A DNA stretch of 64,000 nucleotides, from the NCBI GenBank assembly GCA_024305405.1, contig JAKNDB010000109.1, positions 248,001 to 312,000 of the forward strand, written 5' to 3'. The notes under the pieces were generated by a model, which made no database searches, was not told the DNA's origin, and saw nothing but the letters and a program-made list of their open reading frames with translations. Positions 36,850-50,000 of this stretch are shown one piece after another (within the stretch, counting starts at the first letter, position 1; the number at the start of each line of letters is the position of its first letter). This DNA comes from Dirofilaria immitis. Lineage: Eukaryota; Nematoda; Chromadorea; Rhabditida; Onchocercidae. Position numbers and translations under genes: made by a program.

Positions 36850-39800
36850 GATTTTATCTATAGATTTAGGCAATGAAATCGACTGCGTGATCAAATGATC
36901 TCGATAAGTGGTTAACTTCATAATGATTTGAATCGAGCTATTGATGTTACATTCATCAAAATCATCGTCATCTCTATTTATAATAATTCTTCAACTTCTG
37001 GATTTAGATTATTTCCATCCTGTTTAAACTTAAAGGTAATTTTAGCATAACGATTGTGGTTAAGATGTCGCAGTACTAAATTATGCATTTTCAAGATCTA
37101 TGGTGTGTGCTTCATTGATGTCTTATGGACATTTTACGTTAATGTTGTGTCAAAACACGTAATTCTTCTTAGATAGTTTTCAACTTCTGTAATTTTTTAG
37201 ATTCGTGATTACTGGGTGAAATATTTTATTTCTTCATGTAATGAAAGATCGTGGAAATCGTGGAACATTCATGGCGAAATTTTCATTTTTTCATTACTAC
37301 TGCTCTCAACTCTTAAATAGCGTCTTTGAGTTCTGCAATTCCTTGTTTAGGATTTTCGCCGTAAGCAAAAAAAAACGAATAAACATTTGCGAAGTAGTCG
37401 AGGATCAATTCGTTGAAAAAATCAGTCCTCGCAGTTAAGTTTGCTGAGAAATGCTGGTAAAAAGATGTCTTCTGCAATGAAGTACTCTGGCATGGTTTTT
37501 ATTATTGCCGCTTCTGAATCCACATTATTCTGCATCGCATTCCTTTGTTTTTTGTTTCTGTTAAAATTAAGAAATGAAATCCTCTATTCTAATCATCTCA
37601 GAATTCGGTGCTGGTATTATTGCATCATTAGGATTTCCTCCTTCTTATGCAAAACGTATTTCTATAAATCCTGAAGCTCAAATCTATCAAATGTTATGTA
37701 ACATAGCTGTTTTGATGCCAGAAAATCTCATGATGTTGTTTTGTCAACCATTAGAATATGCATGTCAATGATGATGGGGATTCTGAACAAGTCTCATATC
37801 CTAGATGTTCGCTTTGATGTTATGAACCAAATCGTTTATATAATGAAGGTTTCTTTGCTACCTGTCGTAGCACAATTCATAACACATTAACGTTAGCATA
37901 AAAAGAATCTGTTTGCTAATTATTAACCATAGAACAATCATTAGGACAAAGGTAGCTTTTTATTGTGTATCAACGTTACCACATAACATAACACAACTTG
38001 CTTTATAATTATACCAAAATTTTCTATAATACAAGGATTTCTATAATACAAAAATTCTTTGATTATTTCACCATATTCTATTCGATAAGATGTTTTAGTT
38101 ATTGCAACACGAAAGCATCAAAGAACAGAGCAATACGGGAAATAACTTTGGTTTCTTCCTATGGCATATCTAAAACTGTTTTGACCGAATCAAATAAGGA
38201 TTCAAACTTAAACCACTGAAAAAAGTTTATCTTAAACACCGTTGAAAGAAGCAATTAGCATTTAGAACAAAATATCAGGTCTACATATCAGAAGTACAGT
38301 TCTGCTTCCTTACCTACCGGTTAAGTTCGTCATTTAGCTATTCTGTCTTCTGATTGACCTGAGAGCGATTCTACTAAACCTGGCTTTATCAATCGTTCCG
38401 AGATGTGCTCCTTGTTGAGCAAGCTCTGCATAACCAGGAAATAATTAAATTGGTGGTACTGGTCTAAAATACTACTGTTGAAAAAATAGTATAATATAAT
38501 GATCAAACGATTTCAGTAAGACTTAAACAAATATACTGATACTTATGCTTGTCGCTTGTGATGTCTATTTTCAAGGATGCATCAATCTCTACCAAATTTT
38601 ATTTCAAAGGAAACGATACTCCACAATCTGAAAAAAAATGCCTACATAAAATTTTAGAAAGTCTGTTCTCATCCTATACCAAACTTACGCATAGCATACG
38701 ATACTTTAAATAAAGGATGAGTGTATATTCCTTCGTTTTGATCGTGATTAAAATTGGAGAGGCGGATTCTGTTTCTCAGTTCCCATTGATTTCTTCAATT
38801 TTCTCATTTTACTGAGTTGAAAGTCGAACCTCAAACTTTATGTGAAAAGATTAAATAACGTCCGATATGGTTATCTAATTGACGTTGTTTGAATGTGAAG
38901 CACATCTTTAGAAATGTTTCTCTTCGTTTCGAATATGTAAGATTCTGGTGTAGTCCTGACGTCAAAGAATCGGCGCCTTTTGCTACTAATTTCCAAACAG
39001 TAAAATTCTTTCTTGGCTTGACCAAATATATGTTGGTCGGCCCTCTTTCCGTGCAACAGAATCATTATTGTCATAGGCAACCTGAAATATATTTGCATTC
39101 ATCAATTTACAAAAAAAGAACTTCTCAGTTTTCGGCGCCAGTTTCCTGTATTTTTCACTGATGTCTATAGCTCTTTTGCTTCTTTATGCAGGCAAATGTG
39201 GAAAAAAATTAAATATCTCATTTAGTATATTATACGGTAATATAAAGTTTAGCCTTTCAAAGTTTCTATTCTTCATGAAACTGCAACAATCGTAAGAATC
39301 ACTCAAAAAGAGAAAATGATAAGAAACTAACAAAATATCATTTTCCCGTTTCTTCCACTCCCTTTCATGACCACTTTACCGAACGTTCCTCCTTTTCTTC
39401 AAAATGATAAACTGAGCGGCATCGATCATATGATAACCAGAAGTTCCATTACCTGTCTAATCAACTGGCTGCGAAAACAGAAACGGAACCAGATGATCAT
39501 TCAAAAGACACGGAATTAGTTAACTTCAGCAGAAATGGAGCTAGTTGGTTCCAAAAAATAATTTGTAGAACCCATTGAAAGCGTATGAAGTTACGAGGAT
39601 CCTCGCTTCCTGATTTCGTCTAAAGTAGGATTGTGTTATTTTTTCCTCAAAATTGCACTGGTGGAAAACATCAGTGCCTACAATTTTTGACCTATCAGAT
39701 GTGCCAATATCTTCGCTTCTTCAATTTGTGTCGTTCGTCCTATCCAAGAATGAAAATAATAATGAAAAAACGAATTAAGTATCAATTCGCCATTGTATAA

Positions 39801-39960
39801 ACGTAGATTTAATCAGAATCAAAAATTAAACATCCGAACTAGCTACAATCTTTAATATACTTCCAGCGACTTACTAGTGACAGATGAATCCTCAGACAAC
39901 TTCTGCTCACTTTGCCTCATATATTTGCAACGATTCACCGATGGCAAAATTCTTCAGATA
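36850..39960 (-). pseudogene. possible decayed spliced gene, unrecognised
   Basis: On the minus strand, from high to low coordinate, the fragments are: LKNFAIGESLQIYEAK (near 39.95 kb); PVD, stop, TGNGTSGYHMIDAAQF (near 39.47 kb, after TTTTCGCAG); VAYDNNDSVARKEGRPTYIW (near 39.09 kb, after an ATTTCAG acceptor); LVEIDASLKIDITSDKHKYQ (near 38.6 kb, after TTTTTTTCAG); WFKFESLFDSVKTVLDMP, stop, EETKVISRIALFFDAFVLQ (near 38.22 kb, after TTTTTTCAG); and an acidic DDDDFDECNINSS stretch (near 36.98 kb). Each looks like coding sequence with nematode acceptors, but in-frame stops and frameshifts break it. I do not recognise the family. It could be a dead duplicate of a worm gene, or a live gene read through many sequence errors. 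Confidence 0.4.
37440..37771 (+). other. unrecognised plus-strand coding-like fragments
   Basis: Two adjacent frames look coding: NAGKKMSSAMKYSGMVFIIA (from about 37447, after CTCGCAG) and, after a TCTCAG acceptor, FGAGIIASLGFPPSYAKRIS followed by INPEAQIYQMLCNIAVLMPE to a stop at 37771. The second is open for more than 50 codons. No family recognised and no start codon context found; it may be part of a broken gene. Confidence 0.35.
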
Positions 39961-40714
39961 ACTACTTCTACTCACTTTGTCCCATTTGAAAAATCTGAAA
40001 AAAAAAGCTACGAACGATTTATGCAATGGTAAAAATTCATCATAGAAACATAGTAAATCAAATAATAACATAATCTTAATAGCTACAATCTTTCTCCTAA
40101 TATTTCATCAATATTTCAATTTCTCCACTTGATAATTTTTAACTCATTTCCATTCCTATACTACATCGTAATGTTTACGACTAAGCGATAAGCGATTATA
40201 ATGCAATGGCGCCAAACATACCATCTAAACTTGAAAAAAAAAAAAAAAAACTTTTCCAACCTGACGCATATTAAAACAACCAAAAAAAAAAAACAGTAAT
40301 TTGTAACGATCATAATATATCATTGAAAAAAATGTTTAAAGTTCGGAAAATCGCAAGAAAACTACTACTAATATAAATTCAATTACTTTCGCAAAATTCA
40401 TTCCTTCTAATATCAAACGAACCTTCAACATCAATTATCTTTAAATTAAAGTGTTAAAATTATACCATAATACAAATGAATCTAAATGAAAAATCTAATT
40501 TCATATCAATCGAAATTATAAAATTTATTAATTTCCAATATTAATTTCCAATTAGGTCTTTTTGTAATTGTCGAAATTGCTCCAGAAAAAAAAACCTGCT
40601 AAGCATATAATTTCCGCAATTAAAGTTGCATCTCATACATGACAATCAAACATTGGCCTAAAAATCTTTCATCTCAGACAAACCATTCTTTGCTGCTAAA
40701 AAAATTGCGATTTA

Positions 40715-40885
40715 TCTTTTCCGGAGAAAGATTTGACGGAGAAATGTCTAAAGCGCTTTGCTGAAGAGAGATATCGAGCGAGCCTTGCCGGATAAAGGTA
40801 TAAAGCATTTTGCCGGCGAGAGATCAAGCAAGTTTGCCGGAGAAAGGTGTAAAGCGCTTTGCTGGAAAAAAGTAAAATGCGTTTT
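40715..40885 (+). repeat. about 52-base minisatellite with GCCGGAGAAAG
   Basis: About three degenerate units: CCGGAGAAAG or CCGGATAAAG, then TAAAGCGCTTTGCYG, then GAGAGATC.AGCRAG. The minus-strand frame through it is a consequence of the repeat. Confidence 0.75.
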
Positions 40886-42046
40886 GTTTCTTTGTTTTTC
40901 TCATCTATCTTAATTGGCAACAATATTTTGTTGTATCATATGGAAAATAACTTTATTCTGGAAGAGAAATAACCAGGTTTCAGTGGAGAAATTCCGGATT
41001 TACAATTTTGCTAGTATTTTTCTCGAGAATAATAAAATGCTCTGAACGAATATATGCTAGAAGTTTCCGAGAATTTGCTAGAAATGTAAAAAATTTGGTG
41101 AAAGTAATATCTGCGAGCAGTAATAGGAATTTATCAGATAAGCAATCATTTAATCATTTTCTATTGGAAGGAATAACAATGATCTACCAAACTTGAAAAT
41201 TGATATCCTATAACTATCATAAACGATTGTAAGCTACTTCAGCATGAAAACCTAGAGATCTAGATGTAGATAATATAAGGTACACGATATAACATATATA
41301 CTACTTAGTATTTTCATCTTCAGCAGGTAAACGAAATTTGCCATTGCTCTATTAAAAATACAGGTAACATGGATAATCTTTTTGCGCGGCATGATATATC
41401 AGTGATATTATTAAATTAACAAATTAGATGTTTTATCAGACTAATAAAAGTTCTTACAACAATAGAATATTTATTATTCAAAATATTTGTTACTCTAATC
41501 TATTTAGGATTATAATGATAAATTGATCGTCGGATAACGAAAGATGATATATGTGATAATTGATAAAACTTAAAAATTGCATTATGTTCAGAGTCGATAG
41601 GAATTATCTGTACATTTTTTTTCCTTAGCTTTCTTAAGTAGTACTTTTCCACCGGTAAACAATTGATTTTTATTTATTAATTGTATTTGTTATTAAACAA
41701 ACAAAAGTTATTGGCATATTTTAAACTTAAAGAATAAAAAGTAATATATTATTTGAGTTATTGATTTTTCTTCGTATTACTCGTATATCTAATTAAATTG
41801 AAATTGCTACAAAATGATTAACAATTTATTTATTTATCATTTTTTTCTTAACATCTAAATTTTATCAGTAAAAAAAAATTCAAATATTATCGAGAGCAGA
41901 AAAGAAAAAAGATTGTTGATATATTATCATATGAACATATTTAAAATAAAAGAAGTAAATTTATCGTATAAAATTATTTTATACAGAAACATTTAAAAAA
42001 AAAAAAAAAATTGAGGTAAACAATATTAGTAAAATGAATGAATGAA

Positions 42047-45000
42047 TTAATTGAGATATTCGAGAAGTCGAGATTTACACTCATAATATAATGCAATACG
42101 ATCTAAGCCATAACTGATATAATCAAATGAAATGGGTAATGATTTAGTGGCGAAGAAAAATGACCAAATTGACCAAAATAGATGTGATACGGCCGGAAAA
42201 CGACGTGTTTCCAAAAATAATTTTTGAATTTCAATTTCACGATTCAAATCATTATCATTTTGTTTTAGCTATAAAAAAAAATTAATTAATGATAATTGAT
42301 TAAATTAATTATCAAATGCTTTTCCCTTTTTTTTTTTTTTTTTTTTGTTCTCAAAAGGATGAATGTTTAAAATATTGAAAAAAATTTTTTGAATTTTTTT
42401 TCCTTCAATATAAAACAATCAGTCATCAAAATTTTCGTTTCAAATAATAATAAAATTGATAAAAATTACTTATCAGTAAAAAGTATGCAAATCAACAATT
42501 CTAATATCAATTTTAAAGCAATTTTGATAAATGTTTAAAATTTGTAAGAAAAAATAAAAAGACAAAAAGATTGCTTACAATATCATATATTTATATGTTG
42601 ATCATCGATTATTGAATCTTATCAACTATATCATACTAACAATTTATACATTGCCTAATTTTTTTTTTACCTTATCAATTTCATCCAGATATGCATTGAA
42701 GAGACGATAGAGCTGTTCATCGGATGGTATACGATTTGATTTTATCCAATAATATGGTGGCTTATCATTACCATAATCCAACATATATTCACAAATATAA
42801 TTACCAAATTCAAATCCTCTATAAATGAAATATTTATTCATTTTAGTTGAAATAATTTTTCGCAATATAGTATAATTTAATTAATTAATAAAATATGAGT
42901 AACAGAGGAAAAAAAAAAAAACATACCGATAATTATAGCTAGCATATTCAAAATCAATTGGTGATATTGGATTATCATTTTCGTTAATATCAAATTCACC
43001 ATTTTCATTAATCGTATATTCATTATGGAGTAATAAATTACCTTCCTAAAAAAAAAAAAAAAAAAAAAAACAATTATTCATTTCTAAACAATTATTCATT
43101 TCTAAATTTTAAATTAGCAAAATTATTACGTAAAAATTTAATACTTATTCCATTATTTTTACCGTAATAATTATTATTGATCATAATCATAGGTTAATTT
43201 TACTAAAAGGAATTTGTTAATATATTTTATATTCCATTCCTATTACAATTACATAATTTCCAATCTTAAGTTAGTGTGGAAAGAAAAGATGGACGAGTAA
43301 ATACGAAATAATTATAAATGTTGGTGGAAAAAAAAATTGGAATGAATAAAATATGATTTAGTAATAGATATTTATTTTTAATACGATATACATATATATA
43401 TATATTAATAATATTTATTTCCAGTACAGTATTGTTAATATTTCATTTTTATTTTTAATACGATATATATATATTAATGATATTTATTTCCAGTACAGTA
43501 TTATTAATATTTCATTACATCGTATTAAAATATTGTAATAAAGCTAAAGCATACGCCACTAATATCAAATAATATAATAGTAATTAATGATAATGATATT
43601 AATAATGATAATAATGGTAATACTACTACTATTGCTAATAATAATAATAATAATAGTAATAATGATAATAATAATAATAATAATAATGACAGTAATATTA
43701 ATAATGTTGGTAACGGTAATATAACAATAATGATAATAATCATGATAGTAGTAATAATGATAATGACGATATTAATAACAATAAAATTTATTCATAAATT
43801 GTTTCATAAAATTGAAATTTTATTGAGAAAATTTTTTCATTTTAACATTTCTTTTATTGCATAAATTATCATAAAATATTTTCAGCAAAAAAAAAAAAAA
43901 AAAAAAAAGATAGTAATAGTAATAATAACCTGAAGATCGTTATGACAAAATAAAATTGGACTATCACTTTTCTCCAAGCATCGTTGTACAATTTCTAATT
44001 CGTTTTTAATACAGCATATGTTATCGTCTCGGGACACGGAAATTTACATGTAAATTAAAATTTTTGAAGAAAAAAAAATCAATTTTCTCAATCAAATAAT
44101 CATATCTCGAGAATATTTTACATAAATATTTATTTTACTAAAATGGATATATTATATATTATTAATTGATAATTAAATAATTTTTCAATAAATAATAATA
44201 ACATATTTATGCAAAAAAGTGATAAGATTATTGTTAATTTTAACTTCCCTAAACATTCGGTTTTGCTTTAATAGAAATTTGATGTTTTGATTATTTAATT
44301 TCTATATTAAATTTATTAATAAGTAAATGCATTGCTAATGTATTGATTGTATTTTTCGAATGAATCAATTAATTTTATTGTACAATGAAAACACTATATT
44401 TTATGATATTATAATTTTGAATCATAACACAAATATAAATACTCAAATAATTAATCAAATTAGTATTAATTATGATTTAAGTATTACATTATTAACAATT
44501 GATTTCTTTTATGTTTTTCAAATTTTTAAATTTCAGGATTTAGTAATTTTAATTAAAAAATTAATGTGAAAAAAAACAAAGATACCTTTGAAAGATCAAC
44601 CTGAGACATTTCAGGTTTCATTTTATAGCGCATTTTATTACCCAATATTTCCAGCCAACTATTAGCCATCTCAATAATTCGTGGCTTTTTAGCAATAGGC
44701 AAATTAAGTAGATGAATTCGGGCAAATATCTTTCCCAAATATTTGGTAATTCTTCAATATAATTACAATACTATACATACATACTCATGCTATAATTTTT
44801 CTCGAAATTATACTATAAATTCTCGAAATTATCATTTAGTTGAAAAGAAAGAATATATTCGTAAAACTATAAACATTTCAAAAATTTGCATAAAAATTTT
44901 TTAATGATTAATCGAGTTAATATTAATTACGATTTAAGTGTCAAATTATTAATAATTGATTTAAAATCTTCTAAGTTTTTTTTTATTCAAACTTCAAGAT

Positions 45001-47012
45001 TTGGAATAATATTTAAATTTTAAACTAAAGAAAAAAAAATTTCAAATTTTTACCCAGGATAGTCTAATTCATTTAAAAATAACGGTCGTGATGGAATATA
45101 TTGTTCAAAACGGCCAAATGGAAAAACAGCAAAAAGTCGTGGTCCAAGTAATCTTAAAAAAAAAAAAAAAATTTCAACTTTTTAAAAAACTTATTTAAAT
45201 CAATTAGTAATGCTTGTTTCTTTTTGCTCAAAAATTTTAATAAAAAGAATTTAATTTAAATAAAAATTTACATATTATGGAGAAATTTTTGAAATTAATT
45301 ATTTAATTTTGTTTGGAAGGGAAAAAAGAAAATATATTTTCGGGCAAAAAAACAAAAAACATTACAAATAGTCGTAAAATTTTTATAAAATTTTAAATAT
45401 TTCGATAAAAATGAAATAAAATTAAAAATTTTTAAATTATTAAAAAGAAATTAAATTATTAAAAAAAAATTAATTAATATTAATTAAATATTTTAACAAT
45501 TTTTTTTTTTAAATAATCATTTTCAAAATAAAAAAAAAACCTTTCAGAAAGTACTGCAAAAACAACCGCTTCAGTAAGAAGACGATCATGATCATCGGAA
45601 CAATGTATGCGTAATAATGAACATACTGGTTCCGCTCCCTCAGGTATCACATTTTCCGGTAATTTTACTAGAAATAATAAATTGCTTACTCCACCGCTGA
45701 AAAATAGGAAAAAAATTGAATATATTTATTTATGATAAATAATTTAAGTAAAAATTATTTCTATTCATTTCAACATATTACTGAAAAGGTCAAATTTTTC
45801 CAATGACACTTGTTGTCATGAATAATGGGGATGAATAATAGAGGTCATAAACTTATAGGTGTCATAGATCGGGTGTATTGTATTGTAGTTTTCTGACCTT
45901 ATGCATGCTAAATTTAATTTTATCTTTTTAAACAACAAAAAATTGTTTACATATGTATTTACTGATGTTAAATAATGTATATTAATTAATATTAAATATT
46001 TATATACTTATTTACACATATATATATACTCAATGATATTAAATTATATATATATACATATTTATTTGTATTAAATAATTTAAGTAAAAATTAATTCCGT
46101 TTAGTTGAAAATATCAAATTTAATTTCTTTCTAAATTTTATTTTATCATTTTTAAATTAAAAGAAAAAACTATAACATAAATATATATATGTGTATTGAT
46201 TATATATATGTATATACTTGATGATGATAATAAATAAATTAATTAAAAATTAAATAATTTAAGTAAAAATTAATTTTTGCTCATTTCAAAGAATACTGTA
46301 ACTTTTTTGAATTAATTTTTTTTTTTAAATATAATTTTGTCTTTTTTTTTTTCAAATAATAAATTATATTTATATATTCGTTTATATTAAAAAAAAAAAA
46401 TTTAAACTAAATAATTGCTAATTTTATTTGTTTAAAAAAATACAATAATTAATTTTAATTTTTGTTTTTTTTTTTTTTTTTTGTAAAGTTGAATTTTATC
46501 CTTTTAATTTCGAAATTTTCTCGTTTTTTTTTTTTGTTTATTTTTGTAATTAATATAAAAATAAAAATAATATTGGAAATTATTTCAAAATTGATTAAAT
46601 ATTTGTTTTTGTATTTATGCTAATATTTACACATAATAAAAGTGATAAAAATTTATTTACATAGCACATAGCATATCAAATTCCAATAAATTCTATTTAC
46701 TTTTTTTTTTTTAAAAAAAAAATTTATTTATTCTAAAATTTATAAATCTAATAAAAATTTTGCAAAATATTTTTTTATACTATTCTATATTTATTTTTAA
46801 AAATTTTAAAAACAAAAAAAAAAGTTTACTAACATGATTGGTTGTACAGATAATTGTTCGGGATTAATCGTTCTCCAGACACCACCAAGATAACGAGCAC
46901 AAAGTTCACGTGTACACGTGATAACATCAGATGGAATTTCTGTTGTTTTTTCAATGTATTTGCCCAAATAGTTTCTTAAAATATGCGAAATATAAATTGA
47001 AAAATTTTGCAA
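42047..47012 (-). CDS. choline/ethanolamine kinase, 8 exons
   Basis: Cytosolic enzyme phosphorylating choline (or ethanolamine) with ATP, the first step of the CDP-choline route to phosphatidylcholine. Exons: 47012-46834, 45696-45541, 45152-45054, 44751-44586, 44027-43930, 43045-42927, 42818-42671, 42268-42047, about 395 residues. Family landmarks in order: CARYLGGVWRTINPEQL, GGVSNLLFLVKLP (nucleotide loop), LLGPRLFAVFPFGRFEQYIP, LGKIFARIHLLNLPIAKKP, FCHNDLQEGNLLL (Brenner catalytic motif with H, N and D), ISPIDFEYASYNYRGFE (choline kinase motif with the metal-binding D and E), and YISYGLDRIALYYECKS near the C-terminus. Phases agree except between exons 4 and 5. There one base is missing, best explained by a lost G at the AAAG/GTATC donor near 44586. 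The start is uncertain: the in-frame ATG at 47012 is used, but an acceptor (TTTTAAG) just before 46974 would allow an upstream first exon. Confidence 0.94.
43367..43515 (-). repeat. about 75-base tandem duplication in a choline kinase intron
   Basis: TTTTTAATACGATATA, an AT dinucleotide run, ATTTATTTCCAGTACAGTATT and TTAATATTTCATT occur twice in succession inside intron 5, with slight length differences in the AT run. It is followed by interrupted AAT/AAC triplets (43560-43790), whose minus-strand frame is a by-product. Confidence 0.75.
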
Positions 47013-50000
47013 GATTTAAATTTCAATTAAAAAGTTAAAATTAAGCTTATCACTTTAGAAAAGAATTAATTGATAAAATGATATAATAGTCATATAATAT
47101 ATAGTGTTAATAAATTTTTCATTTTTTAATTAAAAATTTTAATTTCCATATTTTTACTAGCATTATAATTAAATTATTTATTTTTATACAAATAAATAAA
47201 TGATAAAAGATTATTTTATTCTTATCATTCCTTTTATTATTATATTAATTATCTTGCATATAATTATCAGTTTCAGAATGAAAATTTTATCAGATGAGCA
47301 GATAAAATAAATTTATAAATGATAGGTAATTTATAATTAAACTGTAAGACAGGTTGATTAATTTTGCAATTAATTGCATTAAGAAAAGAAAATGTAGCAA
47401 CCATTTCTAAATATTTTGTAATTAATTTCTAATATAATTTCTGATATTTTCTGATAAGGAAAAAATTATTGCAATATTGTTAAATTATTGTTAATTAATA
47501 TTAAAATAAGCTTTTAAAAAAGAAGAAACGGATAAATGAAAAATTTGTCATTCCTGCAAATATCAAAAATTAAGTACATTATCTTTAATTAATAATATAA
47601 TTTAATTAAATTATATTTTAAAAACATTTTGTAATTGATTTCAAATACCATTTCTGATATTTTCATGTGCAAAATGTGGTTATTTTATATCGGCACTTTT
47701 ACTACCAATCAATAATATGGCGATAAAATGATACGATAGTTTACATTCACACTCCTTATCAATCAATAATATGTAGATTAGTGATAAAATGTATAATCAC
47801 AAAAATTGATAATAATTTAATAAGCATATAAGTTAAAATAAACGAACATTTAATTTTTATTTATTCAACTGATAATTAAATCAATATGTTCAAAAATTTT
47901 CGACTAACTTTTAGCTCACATGGTGTCGGAATTTTCTTGATCGACATTTTCAATGGATTTTAATGCTGAAACCTAAATTGCAACTTATCAGTATATAGAA
48001 ATTTGATTGCAGCAACTGCATAATTTCTAGCAAATGATTTCAAGTTTTTAAGTACTTTTTTATATTAAAATATATACTTAAAATAGCAATTTATAATCAG
48101 TATTACGATGAAATTAAAAAAGTTGAAATGAACTTTAAAACAAATAATTTGAAATTAACTTATCAAATTTTATGTTATTTCAATTCCATTTCTTCTTAGA
48201 AATGTTGAATGATAAACAAATAACAAATAACAATTACAATAATTGCCCCAAACATTAATATATTTTTAAGTTTTCAAATAATAATTTGAGGAAAATTCCT
48301 TAAAACATAACATAATTATATCATAATAGTTGAAAAAAATAAAAATTATCACATTATCACTGAAATTATTAAATTTCTATTTGATTAAATAACATTTTAG
48401 AATCAAATTCAATAGTTCCTTTTAAACAATTTTCCAAAAACAAACAAACAAAAAAATTTTTTTTTTTTAAATAAATAAATAAATTATAAATAAAAGTAAA
48501 AATTGCAATGAATAAATGTGTAAATAATGGGGGAAAAGAACAATGAAAAAAATAAAAATTTTATTTTTTGCTTATTTGTTTTGTTTTGTTTTTTTATTTA
48601 TAATTTTTGTTTATCTAAAATATATTTTTGTTCAAAAAGAAAAAAAACAAAATGATAAAATGAAAAATTTAATTTAAAATAAAATTATAATTTTTAATTT
48701 GTAATATTAATTGATTTCATCAACATTTATAATATTTATGCAAAAAAAAAGAAAAACAATCAATGATAGTGATAAAGATGCTTTTTTTTGAATGATAACG
48801 ATAACAATGAATGTTAGTGATAAAAAATGTTTTTTATTTATTGTCAAAAAAAAGACGACCATTTAAAAAAAAGTATATATTTTTAGCAAAAATTTCGCTT
48901 TTTTTTCTCTACCGAATATTCATTGATCAGTGTATTGATTGATTAGTATATCGATTGATTAATACATTCATATAAATTCAATCGGTTTTCCAATATCAAA
49001 TTAATTCATGCAATGAAAAAAAAAAAAAACGACTATTATATTAATTGTTTACAAAAGTTTTCATTGTATTAAATATACAAATGTAAGTAATAAACGATGA
49101 TAAATTGATAACAATGATGCATTGATAACGATGAAATGTTATTTTTAAAAAAGCGATGAATTTTAGAACAAAATATATATATATATATATGTATATTGTT
49201 TATATTGATTGATCAGTGCATTGATTGATTAATATATTGATTGATTAGTAGTATTTATGTACATATCTATTTATATATTATATTACACTAAAATTTATTT
49301 AAACTTTCAGTAAATAATTCTTTACGTTGTGTTTGTTAATTTATTTTTTTCGCTAACAAAAATTTCATTTCAATTTTTGTATAAGTAATTTTCGATTAAA
49401 ATAAATTAAAATTAAGAAAAATTTTTGATCAAAATTTAATCGTAAACAATTAGATCTAATAGGAAAGAGAAAGAGAGAGAGGGTATTGTGATATTTTAAT
49501 TCATATCAGTAATGAATTATTTGAAAAAAAAAAGAAAGTTTGATGATCATATATTGCGCTCATAGAGCATATAAAAAATATTGACAAATATGTATATTTT
49601 TATTTTGGAAAAGAAAAAGATTGATAAGTGAGTAAACTATTAACAGTGATAATTATGATTGATCATTAGTTAAAATAACTAATTGCCTCTATTTAATTAA
49701 TCTATATTTGCTATCGTTATAAATAACGAATTGAAAAATTGATTATTTTTATCAATTAAGAAACATCACTCATCACTCATCATAAGACACTTTATTTTTG
49801 TACAATATTATCATATCGTATGATATATTTCTATGCAATACTATCATTCTTATCATTGGTAATTCAAAATTTTTGTTTTGATATGAAATAATTTTTAATT
49901 TGGACTGATTACAATAGCATAAATTAGAATAATTGAAGAAACAAAAAAATGAATTGAAATAAATTTTAAATTTAGGAATTTGTTAATTATAATCGTTAAT

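Larger units (their letters stand above)
36026..42046. other. no intact gene; field of decayed protein-like fragments
   Basis: Composition is less AT-monotonous than the other gene deserts. Short protein-like stretches occur in changing frames with stops and frameshifts, and several begin at good splice acceptors. The main ones are listed as separate entries. No intact frame over about 65 codons was accepted. Confidence 0.55.

Noticed and set aside
39421..39600. Plus-strand coding-like reading (KFHYLSNQLAAKTETEPDD)
   Set aside because: The minus strand over the same bases reads at least as well, has a clear acceptor and fits a series of fragments on that strand; both cannot be right and neither is intact.
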